Shown here piece by piece: positions 1 through 6,098 of a stretch of 7,288 nucleotides of DNA. The notes under the pieces were generated by a model that saw nothing but the letters and a program-made list of their open reading frames with translations, made no database searches and had not been told where the DNA came from. The stretch is from CAYXEN01 sp964464035 (GTDB lineage Bacteria > Krumholzibacteriota > Krumholzibacteriia > WVZY01). Numbering within the stretch: position 1 is the stretch's first letter; each line of letters opens with the position of its first letter. Location: NCBI GenBank assembly GCA_964464035.1, contig CAYXEN010000095.1, positions 1 to 7,288 of the forward strand. The letters are read 5' to 3'. The position numbers and the translations under genes were made by a program.

Positions 1-1
1 G

Positions 2-691
2 AAGGAGGCGGACGTGATCCTCTGGGACGGGGGAAACAACGATATGCCCTTCTACAAGCCCGATCTCTGGATAACAGTGGTGGATCCCCACCGGCCGGGA
101 CACGAGATAAGATATTATCCCGGCGAAGTGAACCTCTACCAAGCCGACGTCGTCATCGTCAACAAGATGGACACGGCCGCGGAGGAAGACGTTGCGACCG
201 TTCTCGCCAACGTGGCGAGCCGTAACCCCGGAGCCACGCTCGTGAAGGCCGCCTCTCCCGTCACGGTCGAAGGCGACGCCGAATCCATAAGGGGCAAGCG
301 GGTTCTCTGCATAGAAGACGGCCCGACCGCAACCCACGGGGGGATGAAATACGGTGCGGCGGTGGTCGCCGCCAGAGACAATGGTGCCGCTGAGATCATC
401 GACCCCAGGCCGTTCGCGGTGGGCAGGATAGCGGAGACTTTCAAGAAGTATCCCGACATCGGAGCCCTGCTTCCCGCCATGGGATACGGTCCCGAGCAAA
501 TCGCGGACCTCAAGGGTACGATCGATGCGGTGGATTGCGATCTCGTCATCGTCGGAACGCCGATCGACCTCAGCAAGGTGATCGAGATAGGCAAGCCGAG
601 TGTTCGCGTGCGCTACGACCTGGCGGAGATGGGGAGTCCGACGTTGGACGAGATCATCGACGAGTTTGTCAGCGAAAAAGTCGTCAAGTAA
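2..691 (+). CDS. Predicted P-loop GTPase, COG2403 / cyclic 2,3-diphosphoglycerate synthetase-like, C-terminal half (5' truncated by window)
   Basis: The reading frame is open from base 2, so the first 229 visible residues are the C-terminal part of a longer protein; family members are about 440 residues, so roughly half is missing. Visible signatures are WDGGNND at bases 23-43, resembling a G3/Walker B region, and the G4-type guanine-specificity motif NKMD at 161-172. The C-terminal half follows the family pattern: EDGPTATHGG, then IVGTPIDL, then a VRVRYDL-type end. These features match COG2403, whose founding member makes cyclic 2,3-diphosphoglycerate in Methanothermus. Bacterial members are mostly uncharacterised and the true reaction here is unknown. 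The P-loop would lie upstream of the window. The GTG at 14 is an internal Val codon, not the start, because family-like sequence continues upstream. The stop codon overlaps the sucC ribosome binding site, which suggests co-transcription. Family assignment is good; function is unproven. Confidence 0.82.
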   Translation, partial: KEADVILWDGGNNDMPFYKPDLWITVVDPHRPGHEIRYYPGEVNLYQADVVIVNKMDTAAEEDVATVLANVASRNPGATLVKAASPVTVEGDAESIRGKRVLCIEDGPTATHGGMKYGAAVVAARDNGAAEIIDPRPFAVGRIAETFKKYPDIGALLPAMGYGPEQIADLKGTIDAVDCDLVIVGTPIDLSKVIEIGKPSVRVRYDLAEMGSPTLDEIIDEFVSEKVVK

Positions 692-695
692 GGAG
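690..695 (+). promoter_or_regulatory. Shine-Dalgarno of sucC, embedded in the upstream stop codon
   Basis: AAGGAG overlaps the last bases of the GTPase stop codon TAA and lies 7 nt before ATG 703. It fixes the sucC start at 703 rather than at any upstream in-frame codon, and it ties sucC translation closely to termination of the GTPase gene. Confidence 0.75.
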
Positions 696-702
696 ATGGG
701 GT

Positions 703-1839
703 ATGAAGATTCACGAGTATCAAGCCAAGGAGATCTTTCGCAAGGCCGGGATCCCGGTTCCTCACGGCGAAGTGGCCAGGACGCCGGAAGAGGCTTTCGA
801 GATAGCCGTGCGGATAGGCAAACCGGTGGTCGTCAAGGCCCAGGTCCTGGTGGGAGGCAGGGGCAAGGCCGGCGGCGTGAAGCTCGCCTCCGATCCCAAC
901 GAGGCGAGAGACAAGGCGAAGAGCATTCTGGGAATGGATATAAAGGGGCTCAAGGTCGAAAAGGTCCTCGTGACGGAGGCGGTCGACATCGCCCGCGAGA
1001 TCTATCTTGGGATCATCGTCGATCGCAAGAGCCGCAAGCCTCTAATGATGGCTTCTTCCGAAGGAGGGGTGGAGATCGAGGAAGTGGCGAAGACCAAACC
1101 CGAAGCCATACACAAGATGGTCATAGATCCCCTGCACGGGATCATGCCGTTTCAATGCCGCGCTCTGGCGCTCAAGCTCGGCGGGGACATGGACGTCGTG
1201 CGCGGCATCGGCTCCATCATGGAGAAGCTCTACTGCGCTTTCGTCATGAGCGACGCGAGTCTCGCAGAGATCAATCCTCTCGTCGTGACCCGGGACGGCG
1301 AGGTGGTCGCGATCGACGCCAAGATCAATCTCGATGACAACGCCCTCTTTCGCCACAAGGACCTCGAAGAATTACGCGATGTCGCGGCGGAGGACCCCGG
1401 CGAACTGGAAGCGAAGAACGCCGGCTTGTCGTTCGTGAAACTCCAGGGCGACGTGGGTTGCATAGTGAACGGCGCCGGGTTGGCCATGGCGACCATGGAC
1501 CTGGTCAAGAACTATGGAGGCGAGCCGGCCAATTTTCTGGACATAGGCGGAAGCTCGAATCCGGAGAAGGTGATCACCGCGCTCGGCATCATCTTGAGGG
1601 ATCCAAACGTGAAGTCGATTTTCATCAACATATTCGGCGGGATCACCCGGTGTGACGACGTGGCCGAAGGGCTGGTCAAGGCTTTCGAGAAGATGAAGCT
1701 CGACCTGCCGGTGGTCGTCAGATTGACGGGGACCAACGAGGACAAGGCGAGAGAGATTCTCTCCGTTATCGAGCTCCAGACGGCGTCGACGATGGACGAA
1801 GGCGTCAAGAAGGCCATAGCCCTCGCCGCCGGAGCGTGA
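703..1839 (+). CDS. sucC: Succinyl-CoA synthetase (ADP/GDP-forming) beta subunit
   Basis: This is the nucleotide-binding subunit of the TCA-cycle enzyme that interconverts succinyl-CoA + NDP + Pi with succinate + CoA + NTP in the cytoplasm. The 378-residue product is close to E. coli SucC (388). It begins MKIHEYQAKEIF, the usual family N-terminus. The ATP-grasp part includes VVKAQVLVGGRGKAGGVK (residues 43-60). The Mg-nucleotide region is AEINPL (Asn191) and DAKINLDDNALFR (Asp205); their spacing of 14 matches E. coli Asn199/Asp213. The C-terminal CoA-ligase-like domain carries GAGLAMATMD, FLDIGG (279-283), NIFGGITRCD (309-318) and RLTGTN (340-345). I cannot tell ATP from GTP preference by eye. 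A longer in-frame extension to 535 would lie inside the GTPase gene and has no family similarity, so ATG 703 with its good ribosome binding site is chosen. sucD follows after 65 nt. Confidence 0.97.
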   Translation: MKIHEYQAKEIFRKAGIPVPHGEVARTPEEAFEIAVRIGKPVVVKAQVLVGGRGKAGGVKLASDPNEARDKAKSILGMDIKGLKVEKVLVTEAVDIAREIYLGIIVDRKSRKPLMMASSEGGVEIEEVAKTKPEAIHKMVIDPLHGIMPFQCRALALKLGGDMDVVRGIGSIMEKLYCAFVMSDASLAEINPLVVTRDGEVVAIDAKINLDDNALFRHKDLEELRDVAAEDPGELEAKNAGLSFVKLQGDVGCIVNGAGLAMATMDLVKNYGGEPANFLDIGGSSNPEKVITALGIILRDPNVKSIFINIFGGITRCDDVAEGLVKAFEKMKLDLPVVVRLTGTNEDKAREILSVIELQTASTMDEGVKKAIALAAGA

Positions 1840-1891
1840 CGCCGGGGGATAGTCGTTCCATGACTGCATTTTCGGCATTACCATGAGAGGG

Positions 1892-1898
1892 AAGGGAG
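1892..1898 (+). promoter_or_regulatory. Shine-Dalgarno deciding the GTG start of sucD
   Basis: AAGGGAG lies 6 nt before GTG 1905. The nearby ATG at 1883 is in a different frame, so the ribosome binding site and the family N-terminus together support the GTG start. Confidence 0.65.
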
Positions 1899-1904
1899 AT
1901 AGCC

Positions 1905-2813
1905 GTGAGTATTCTCATCGATGAAAACACAAGAGTCGTGGTCCAAGGGATAACGGGCAGGGACGGTTCTTTCCACGCCCGCCAGATGCTGGATTACGGT
2001 ACCGGTATCGTCGCCGGCGTCACACCCGGCAAGGGGGGGAACCTGTTCGAGGGTAAGGTGCCGATTTTCGATACGATGCACGCCGCGGTCGCCGAGACGG
2101 GAGCCGATACGTCCGTGATCTACGTGCGCGCGCCCTATGCGCCCGACGCCATATGCGAGGCCGCCGATGCGGGCATAAAGCTCGTCGTCTGCATCACCGA
2201 GGGCATCCCGGTTCTCGACATGGCGCGGGTCCTTCCCTTCATAAGAGAGAAGGGATGCCGGTTGATAGGCCCCAACTGCCCCGGGATCATCGCGCCCGGG
2301 AAGAAGGTGAAAGTCGGTATCCTGCCGACCTCGATCATGAAAGAGGGCCCGATCGGCGTGGTTTCGAGAAGCGGGACCTTGACGTACGAGATCGTCTTCC
2401 AGCTTTCCAGCCACGGGCTCGGACAATCGACTTGCATCGGAATAGGCGGAGATCCCTTGATCGGAACCAATTTCATCGACACTTTGTCGCTCTTCGAAAG
2501 CGACGACGAAACAAGAGCCGTCGTGTTGATCGGGGAGATCGGCGGGACCGACGAGGAAGAGGCGGCTGCTTTCATATCCGAGAAGATGTCGAAGCCGGTG
2601 GTCGCGTTCATCGCCGGGCGTACGGCGCCTCCGGGCAAGCGCATGGGACATGCCGGCGCCATCGTCTCGGGCGGCACGGGGACGGCGGAGGAGAAGGTAG
2701 CCGCCTTCGAGAAGGCGGGAGTCTCGGTGGCGACCACGCCCTCCGAGATCACGGCGCTCGTCACCGCAGCCGCGCCTGATCTGAAACAGCACGAGCGGGA
2801 AGGAAACCGATGA
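1905..2813 (+). CDS. sucD: Succinyl-CoA synthetase alpha subunit
   Basis: This subunit binds CoA and carries the phosphohistidine intermediate of succinyl-CoA synthetase, working as a heteromer with SucC. The 302-residue product shows the N-terminal Rossmann CoA-binding domain with QGITGRDGSFH (14-24) and GVTPGKGG (38-45). GPNCPG has Cys125, equivalent to the E. coli CoA-contacting Cys123. The second domain has SRSGTLTYE (154-162), GIGGDP and IGEIGG with Glu211, equivalent to E. coli Glu208. The active-site segment KRMGHAGAI contains the phosphorylated His249 (E. coli His246). The start is GTG. The C-terminus runs about a dozen residues beyond the E. coli end as a charged tail, encoded by the bases that also form the ndk ribosome binding site. 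The last four bases overlap ndk (ATGA), so the two genes are likely translationally coupled. All key residues are present. Confidence 0.97.
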   Translation: MSILIDENTRVVVQGITGRDGSFHARQMLDYGTGIVAGVTPGKGGNLFEGKVPIFDTMHAAVAETGADTSVIYVRAPYAPDAICEAADAGIKLVVCITEGIPVLDMARVLPFIREKGCRLIGPNCPGIIAPGKKVKVGILPTSIMKEGPIGVVSRSGTLTYEIVFQLSSHGLGQSTCIGIGGDPLIGTNFIDTLSLFESDDETRAVVLIGEIGGTDEEEAAAFISEKMSKPVVAFIAGRTAPPGKRMGHAGAIVSGGTGTAEEKVAAFEKAGVSVATTPSEITALVTAAAPDLKQHEREGNR

Positions 2814-3211
2814 AGACATTGTTGATGATAAAACCCGACATCGTGGAAGCGGGGCTCTACCCGGAGATCATTTCGCTGGTGGTGCGTAACCGATTTCAAA
2901 TAAAGAGGATGGCGATGATTCAATTCGACGTTTCCACCGCCGAGCGTTTCTACGAGATGCACCGGGGCAAGGAGTTCTTTTCGTCGCTCATCGAGTACAT
3001 GACCAGCGGACCCGTAGTAGCCCTCGAGCTGGAAGGCGACGATATAATAGAGAAGATCAGGACCTTTATCGGGCCGACCGATCCGGCCGCGGCGGCCCCC
3101 GGTACGATACGGTTCATGTACGGCAAGAACATTCAATGCAACGCCGTTCACGCCTCGGATTCGCCCGGAGCGGCCGAAAAAGAGATTGCAATCGCCTTTG
3201 GTGATTTATAG
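2810..3211 (+). CDS. ndk: Nucleoside diphosphate kinase
   Basis: The enzyme transfers the gamma-phosphate from one NTP to an NDP through a phosphohistidine, balancing cytoplasmic NTP and dNTP pools. The 133-residue protein starts MKTLLMIKPD and keeps the catalytic set at family spacing: Lys8, Tyr48, Arg84, Thr90, Arg101, Asn111 and the phosphorylated His114. The usual NxxHGSDS motif reads NAVHASDS here, with Ala115 replacing Gly. The segment after GTIR is FMYGKNIQC rather than the common GDF-type sequence. The protein is slightly shorter than E. coli Ndk (143) because the C-terminal tail stops soon after EKEIAIAF. The start ATG overlaps the sucD stop, with GGGAAGGA at 2797-2804 as the ribosome binding site. 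Physical and functional association of Ndk with succinyl-CoA synthetase is reported for Pseudomonas, which fits this gene order. The substitution makes this a slightly divergent member, but it is very probably active. Confidence 0.95.
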   Translation: MKTLLMIKPDIVEAGLYPEIISLVVRNRFQIKRMAMIQFDVSTAERFYEMHRGKEFFSSLIEYMTSGPVVALELEGDDIIEKIRTFIGPTDPAAAAPGTIRFMYGKNIQCNAVHASDSPGAAEKEIAIAFGDL

Positions 3212-3212
3212 A
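3186..3212 (+). promoter_or_regulatory. Weak candidate promoter ahead of the DUF177-rpmF-fab block
   Basis: TTGCAA at 3186-3191 and TATAGA at 3207-3212 resemble -35 and -10 boxes at the very end of ndk, in a locally AT-rich patch. The spacer is only 15 bp, shorter than the preferred 17, so this is a weak sigma-70-like candidate. If real, it would let the ribosomal/lipid genes be expressed separately from sucCD-ndk. Confidence 0.2.
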
Positions 3213-3265
3213 TTTTGGGCTCGGGTCGAAGAATGATTTTTCCCTTCGGCGGCACGGGTGACGAG

Positions 3266-3772
3266 ATGAAAATCGATCTGGAGAAACTGACTGGAAGCAG
3301 GGAGGTGGTCAAGGGGAGGGAGACGGTGTACTTCCGTGACTTCCAGGGTGAGAAGACCCGGATCGACACCGGCGTTGAAGTATTGGTGGAAAAGAGCGGG
3401 CAGCTCTACCATTTTTCGGTCGAACTGGACGGAACCTTCGATACGTTCTGCCATCGCTGCCTGGCGCCGGTTCCTTTCGCCATCGAAACGAGATTCGACG
3501 TGGTCGTGCAAAGGGGTGGAGTTATAGATGGCAAGGCAGAAGAGGATGAAACAGAGGAGTTCATCCATCTGCCCCTGGGTGAGAACGAAGTCACGCTGGA
3601 TTCTCAGATATACGAGAACCTGATAGTGAACATACCGATGCAGATCCTGTGCAAGGACGACTGCAAGGGGTTGTGCGCGGGATGCGGCGCGAACCTGAAC
3701 GAAGAAAAGTGCAGTTGCCGTCCGGCGGGCGACCCGAGATGGGATGCACTGAGACGACTGAAAGACGAGTGA
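3266..3772 (+). CDS. DUF177 (YceD) family protein, putative 23S rRNA accumulation factor
   Basis: Homologues encoded just before rpmF in E. coli and plants are needed for normal 23S rRNA accumulation; the mechanism is not settled. The 168-residue product begins MKIDLEKL, the typical family start. It has a CHRCL pair (Cys62, Cys65) in the middle and a C-terminal cysteine cluster in the order Cys129, Cys133, Cys137, Cys140, Cys149 and Cys151, including GLCAGCGANLN. An acidic linker (about residues 89-99) separates the halves. The cysteines look like metal ligands, probably zinc; this is inference. ATG 3266 is preferred because the family begins there. In-frame ATG 3233 or TTG 3215 would add 11 or 17 residues of unfamiliar sequence. 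The ribosome binding site before 3266 is weak (GGGTG at 3256-3260). rpmF follows after 38 nt. The family is clear; the start is less certain. Confidence 0.88.
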   Translation: MKIDLEKLTGSREVVKGRETVYFRDFQGEKTRIDTGVEVLVEKSGQLYHFSVELDGTFDTFCHRCLAPVPFAIETRFDVVVQRGGVIDGKAEEDETEEFIHLPLGENEVTLDSQIYENLIVNIPMQILCKDDCKGLCAGCGANLNEEKCSCRPAGDPRWDALRRLKDE

Positions 3773-3796
3773 TGAATCGATAGTCCGAGTGAACCG

Positions 3797-3805
3797 AAGA
3801 AGGAG
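3797..3805 (+). promoter_or_regulatory. Strong Shine-Dalgarno of rpmF
   Basis: AAGAAGGAG ends 5 nt before ATG 3811. It is the strongest ribosome binding site in the window apart from the orphan AGGAGG at 6013, as expected for a highly expressed ribosomal protein gene. Confidence 0.7.
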
Positions 3806-3810
3806 TAGAC

Positions 3811-3996
3811 ATGGCCGTTCCCAAGAGAAGAACATCGAAATCCCGAAAGAACAAGAGGCGTTCGCACTGGAAACTCAATCCTCCCGGATTGACCCGCTGT
3901 TCCCACTGCCATCAACTCAAGCTGCCGCACAGCGTATGCTCGAATTGCGGCTACTATGGGGGACGCGAGGTCATCAAGACTGAGGAAGAGATTTGA
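3811..3996 (+). CDS. rpmF: 50S ribosomal protein L32 (zinc-binding form)
   Basis: This is a structural protein of the large ribosomal subunit. The 61-residue basic protein starts MAVPKRRTSKSRKNKRR, the diagnostic L32 N-terminus. It has a zinc ribbon built from Cys30-x2-Cys33 and Cys43-x2-Cys46, so it is the cysteine-containing (C+) version that normally holds one zinc. GYYGGREVI after the ribbon is also typical. It sits between the DUF177 gene and plsX, the conserved arrangement that couples ribosome and lipid genes. Its stop codon overlaps the start of the plsX ribosome binding site, so plsX is probably translated from the same message. A second, cysteine-free L32 elsewhere in the genome cannot be excluded. 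Confidence 0.97.
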   Translation: MAVPKRRTSKSRKNKRRSHWKLNPPGLTRCSHCHQLKLPHSVCSNCGYYGGREVIKTEEEI

Positions 3997-4000
3997 GGAG
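3995..4000 (+). promoter_or_regulatory. Shine-Dalgarno deciding the GTG start of plsX
   Basis: GAGGAG overlaps the rpmF stop codon and lies 7 nt before GTG 4008. The first downstream in-frame ATG is within the conserved AVDAMGGD motif, so it cannot be the start. Confidence 0.65.
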
Positions 4001-4007
4001 CTGAAGG

Positions 4008-5027
4008 GTGAGAATCGCTGTCGACGCCATGGGGGGGGACCGTGGTCCCGAAGTGATCGCGCGCGGTGCGATATCCGCCGCGGAGACCGACCCCGAGAAC
4101 CTGGAGATTCTTCTCGTCGGTGACGAGAAGATCCTCGGGCCGATCCTGGCGAAGAATGCTTCTCCGAGAGCGAAGGTCGCCATCGTCCACGCGTCGCAGA
4201 AGATCGAGATGTCGGATCCTCCCTCCAGTGCCGTGCGCAAGAAAAAGGATTCCTCCATCCTCGTGGCGGCCCGGCTCCAGAAGGAGGGAAAAGCCGAGGC
4301 CCTCGTCAGCGCCGGCAACACGGGTGCCGTCATCGCCAGCTGCCTCGTGACCATGGGGCGGTTGCGCGGCGTGAGTCGGCCGGCCATCACCACTTTCATG
4401 CCGAACATGAAGCGCGGAGCCGTCGTTCTCGATGTCGGAGCGAACTCCGAATGCACGCCCAAGAACCTGCTCCAGTTCGGCGTGATGGGCACCGTCTTCG
4501 CCGAGCATCAGCTCGGCATAGAGAATCCCCGCGTGGGCCTGCTGAACATCGGGGAAGAAAGCTCCAAGGGAAACGAGCTCGTGCGTGAAGCGTACAAGCT
4601 CCTGGACGGGGAGAAGATAAACTTCGTGGGAAACGTGGAGGGCCGGGATGTTTTCAGCGGCAGGGTCGACGTAGTCGTCTGTGACGGGTTCGTGGGGAAC
4701 GTGGTGCTCAAGTTCTCCGAGAGCATCATATTCTTCATGACTCACTTGCTCCGGAACGAGATAAAGAAAAGGCTGTTCGCGAGGCTCGGGGCGGCGATGA
4801 TGATGGGAGCTTTCGGCGGGATGAAAGCCAAGCTCGACTACGCCGAATACGGCGGAGCCCCGCTTCTCGGTGTGAACGGCGTCACGATCATTTCGCACGG
4901 AAGAAGCTCAGCGCGCGCGATAAAGAACGCCGTGCTCGTGGCCCAGAAATTCGTCAACGAAGGCATCAACGCGAGAATAGAAGAAAGATTCAAAGGAATG
5001 GTGAAAGACGTTGCAAAAGTATCTTAG
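4008..5027 (+). CDS. plsX: Phosphate acyltransferase PlsX (acyl-ACP:phosphate acyltransferase)
   Basis: PlsX converts long-chain acyl-ACP and phosphate to acyl-phosphate, the donor used by PlsY to begin phospholipid synthesis; it is a peripheral membrane enzyme. The 339-residue product has the usual length and starts with GTG as MRIAVDAMGGD (1-11). Family blocks follow in order: ALVSAGNTGA (98-107), VLDVGAN (140-146), LLNIGEESSKG (178-188), GNVEGRD (208-214), CDGFVGNVVLK (225-235), and YGGAPLLGVNG (281-291). Residues about 245-275 include a basic and methionine-rich segment near the region that contacts membrane in homologues; that role is inferred. The gene overlaps fabH by 17 nt, so these two steps of lipid synthesis are translated in close linkage. 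I see no missing conserved motif. Confidence 0.97.
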   Translation: MRIAVDAMGGDRGPEVIARGAISAAETDPENLEILLVGDEKILGPILAKNASPRAKVAIVHASQKIEMSDPPSSAVRKKKDSSILVAARLQKEGKAEALVSAGNTGAVIASCLVTMGRLRGVSRPAITTFMPNMKRGAVVLDVGANSECTPKNLLQFGVMGTVFAEHQLGIENPRVGLLNIGEESSKGNELVREAYKLLDGEKINFVGNVEGRDVFSGRVDVVVCDGFVGNVVLKFSESIIFFMTHLLRNEIKKRLFARLGAAMMMGAFGGMKAKLDYAEYGGAPLLGVNGVTIISHGRSSARAIKNAVLVAQKFVNEGINARIEERFKGMVKDVAKVS

Positions 5028-6006
5028 GGGCTCACGCATAATCGGCACCGGTCATTATTGCCCGGAGCGCGTCTTGAGCAATGAGGATCTCGAGAAACTC
5101 GTGGACACGTCCGATGAATGGATCGTTACGCGAACGGGCATAAGAGAGCGCAGGATCGCATCGGAGGAACAAGCCGCTTCCGATCTGGCCCTGAACGCGG
5201 CCAGGGCCGCCATGAAGGACTCGGGGGTGGATGCCGCCGATCTCGATGCGGTCATACTGGCCACGGTCACGGGCGACATGCGGTTCCCGTCCACGGCTTG
5301 CATAATCCAGAAGCGCCTGGGAGCCGAGAACGCCGTTGCCTACGATCTCAACGCCGCGTGCAGCGGATTCGTTTTCGCTCTCAGCACCGCTCACTCTTTC
5401 ATAGCTTCGGGGTATATGGACAAGGTACTGGTCGTCGGAGTCGAAGTCTTGAGCAAGTTCGTGGACTGGCAGGATCGAACCACATGCGTGCTCTTCGGCG
5501 ACGGCGCGGGGGCGGTGGTGATGGAAGAATGCGACGCAGGCGAGGGAGTTCTCGGCACCTACATGAAGAGCGACGGGTCCCTTGCGGACCTTCTCTACAT
5601 TCCGGCTGGCGGCTCGCGGCGTCCTTTCGATGAAGGGAGTTATGAGCGCAGAGAGCATTACATAAAGATGAAAGGCGACGGCGTCTTCAAGTACGCCGTA
5701 AGGGCGATGGCCGACGCCATCGTGAAAGTCATAGACAAGGCGGGCGTCGATCTGGCGGACATAGACTTGTTCATCCCCCACCAGGCCAACATCCGCATAA
5801 TAGACGCCATCAGCAGGAGGTTGTCCATACCGGCTGAAAAGGTGATCGTCAATCTGGACCGCTACGGCAACACCTCATCCGCCACCATCCCCATAGCCTT
5901 CGACGAGGCGGCGAGGGGAGGCAGATTGAAAAAAGGCGACCTCGTTCTGTTCGTGGCTTTCGGAGGCGGATTGACGTGGGGATCGGTGCTCCTGCGTCAT
6001 TCCTGA
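5011..6006 (+). CDS. fabH: Beta-ketoacyl-ACP synthase III
   Basis: FabH condenses acetyl-CoA or another acyl-CoA primer with malonyl-ACP, starting fatty-acid chains. The 331-residue protein carries the catalytic triad in family context: Cys117 in LNAACSGF, His257 in IPHQANIRI, and Asn287 in YGNTSSATIP (E. coli Cys112, His244, Asn274). TSDEWIVTRTGIRERR (33-48) and the C-terminal FGGGLTWGSVLLR are also typical. TTG 5011 is the only canonical start codon between an in-frame TGA at 5002-5004 and the conserved RIIGTG at residues 9-14, so the start is well constrained. It lies inside the end of plsX, with only a distant purine stretch (AAAGGA at 4992-4997, 13 nt away). Translation probably depends on ribosomes finishing plsX. 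Primer preference, straight or branched, cannot be judged from the sequence. Confidence 0.96.
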   Translation: MQKYLRGSRIIGTGHYCPERVLSNEDLEKLVDTSDEWIVTRTGIRERRIASEEQAASDLALNAARAAMKDSGVDAADLDAVILATVTGDMRFPSTACIIQKRLGAENAVAYDLNAACSGFVFALSTAHSFIASGYMDKVLVVGVEVLSKFVDWQDRTTCVLFGDGAGAVVMEECDAGEGVLGTYMKSDGSLADLLYIPAGGSRRPFDEGSYERREHYIKMKGDGVFKYAVRAMADAIVKVIDKAGVDLADIDLFIPHQANIRIIDAISRRLSIPAEKVIVNLDRYGNTSSATIPIAFDEAARGGRLKKGDLVLFVAFGGGLTWGSVLLRHS

Positions 6007-6012
6007 TTCCGT

Positions 6013-6020
6013 AGGAGGGG
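6013..6020 (+). promoter_or_regulatory. Orphan Shine-Dalgarno-like AGGAGGGG between fabH and fabD
   Basis: A perfect AGGAGG core lies just after the fabH stop, but no ATG or GTG follows at a normal distance. The nearest candidate is TTG 6031, 10 nt past the last G, which would open a 23-codon frame ending at TGA 6100-6102 and overlapping the fabD ATG. The real fabD start is about 80 nt away with a much weaker site. It could be a leader-peptide start, a ribosome stand-by site, or chance. Confidence 0.35.
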
Positions 6021-6098
6021 CTTCGCAGGCTTGCCGGCGCAAGGCGCTTTATCCGTTTTCAAAGGATTTCGGCGATTTCCATCCGAGGTGTGCATGAT

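Noticed and set aside
535..702. N-terminal extension of sucC
   Set aside because: It lies within the GTPase gene in another frame; ATG 703 has the ribosome binding site and the family N-terminus.
600..1337. 245-residue plus-strand frame inside sucC
   Set aside because: It is an Arg/Gly/Asp-rich out-of-frame translation of sucC with no family resemblance.
1878..2819. 313-residue open frame on the minus strand opposite sucD
   Set aside because: It is antisense to a fully conserved gene, has a low-complexity Arg/Gly/His-rich composition and resembles no family I recognise; it is an expected shadow at this G+C.
2135..3151. 338-residue minus-strand open frame spanning sucD and ndk
   Set aside because: It covers two certain genes in antisense and has no recognisable motifs or ribosome binding site support.
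3954..4898. 314-residue minus-strand open frame opposite plsX
   Set aside because: It mirrors plsX codons and has no domain signature.
6024..6060. Rho-independent terminator between fabH and fabD
   Set aside because: The stem is only 5 bp and no continuous T run follows directly, so it is not a convincing terminator.
6090..6098. GTG 6090 as the fabD start
   Set aside because: It is only 1 nt from the GAGG, whereas ATG 6099 has usable spacing and gives the standard MKT...FPGQ beginning.
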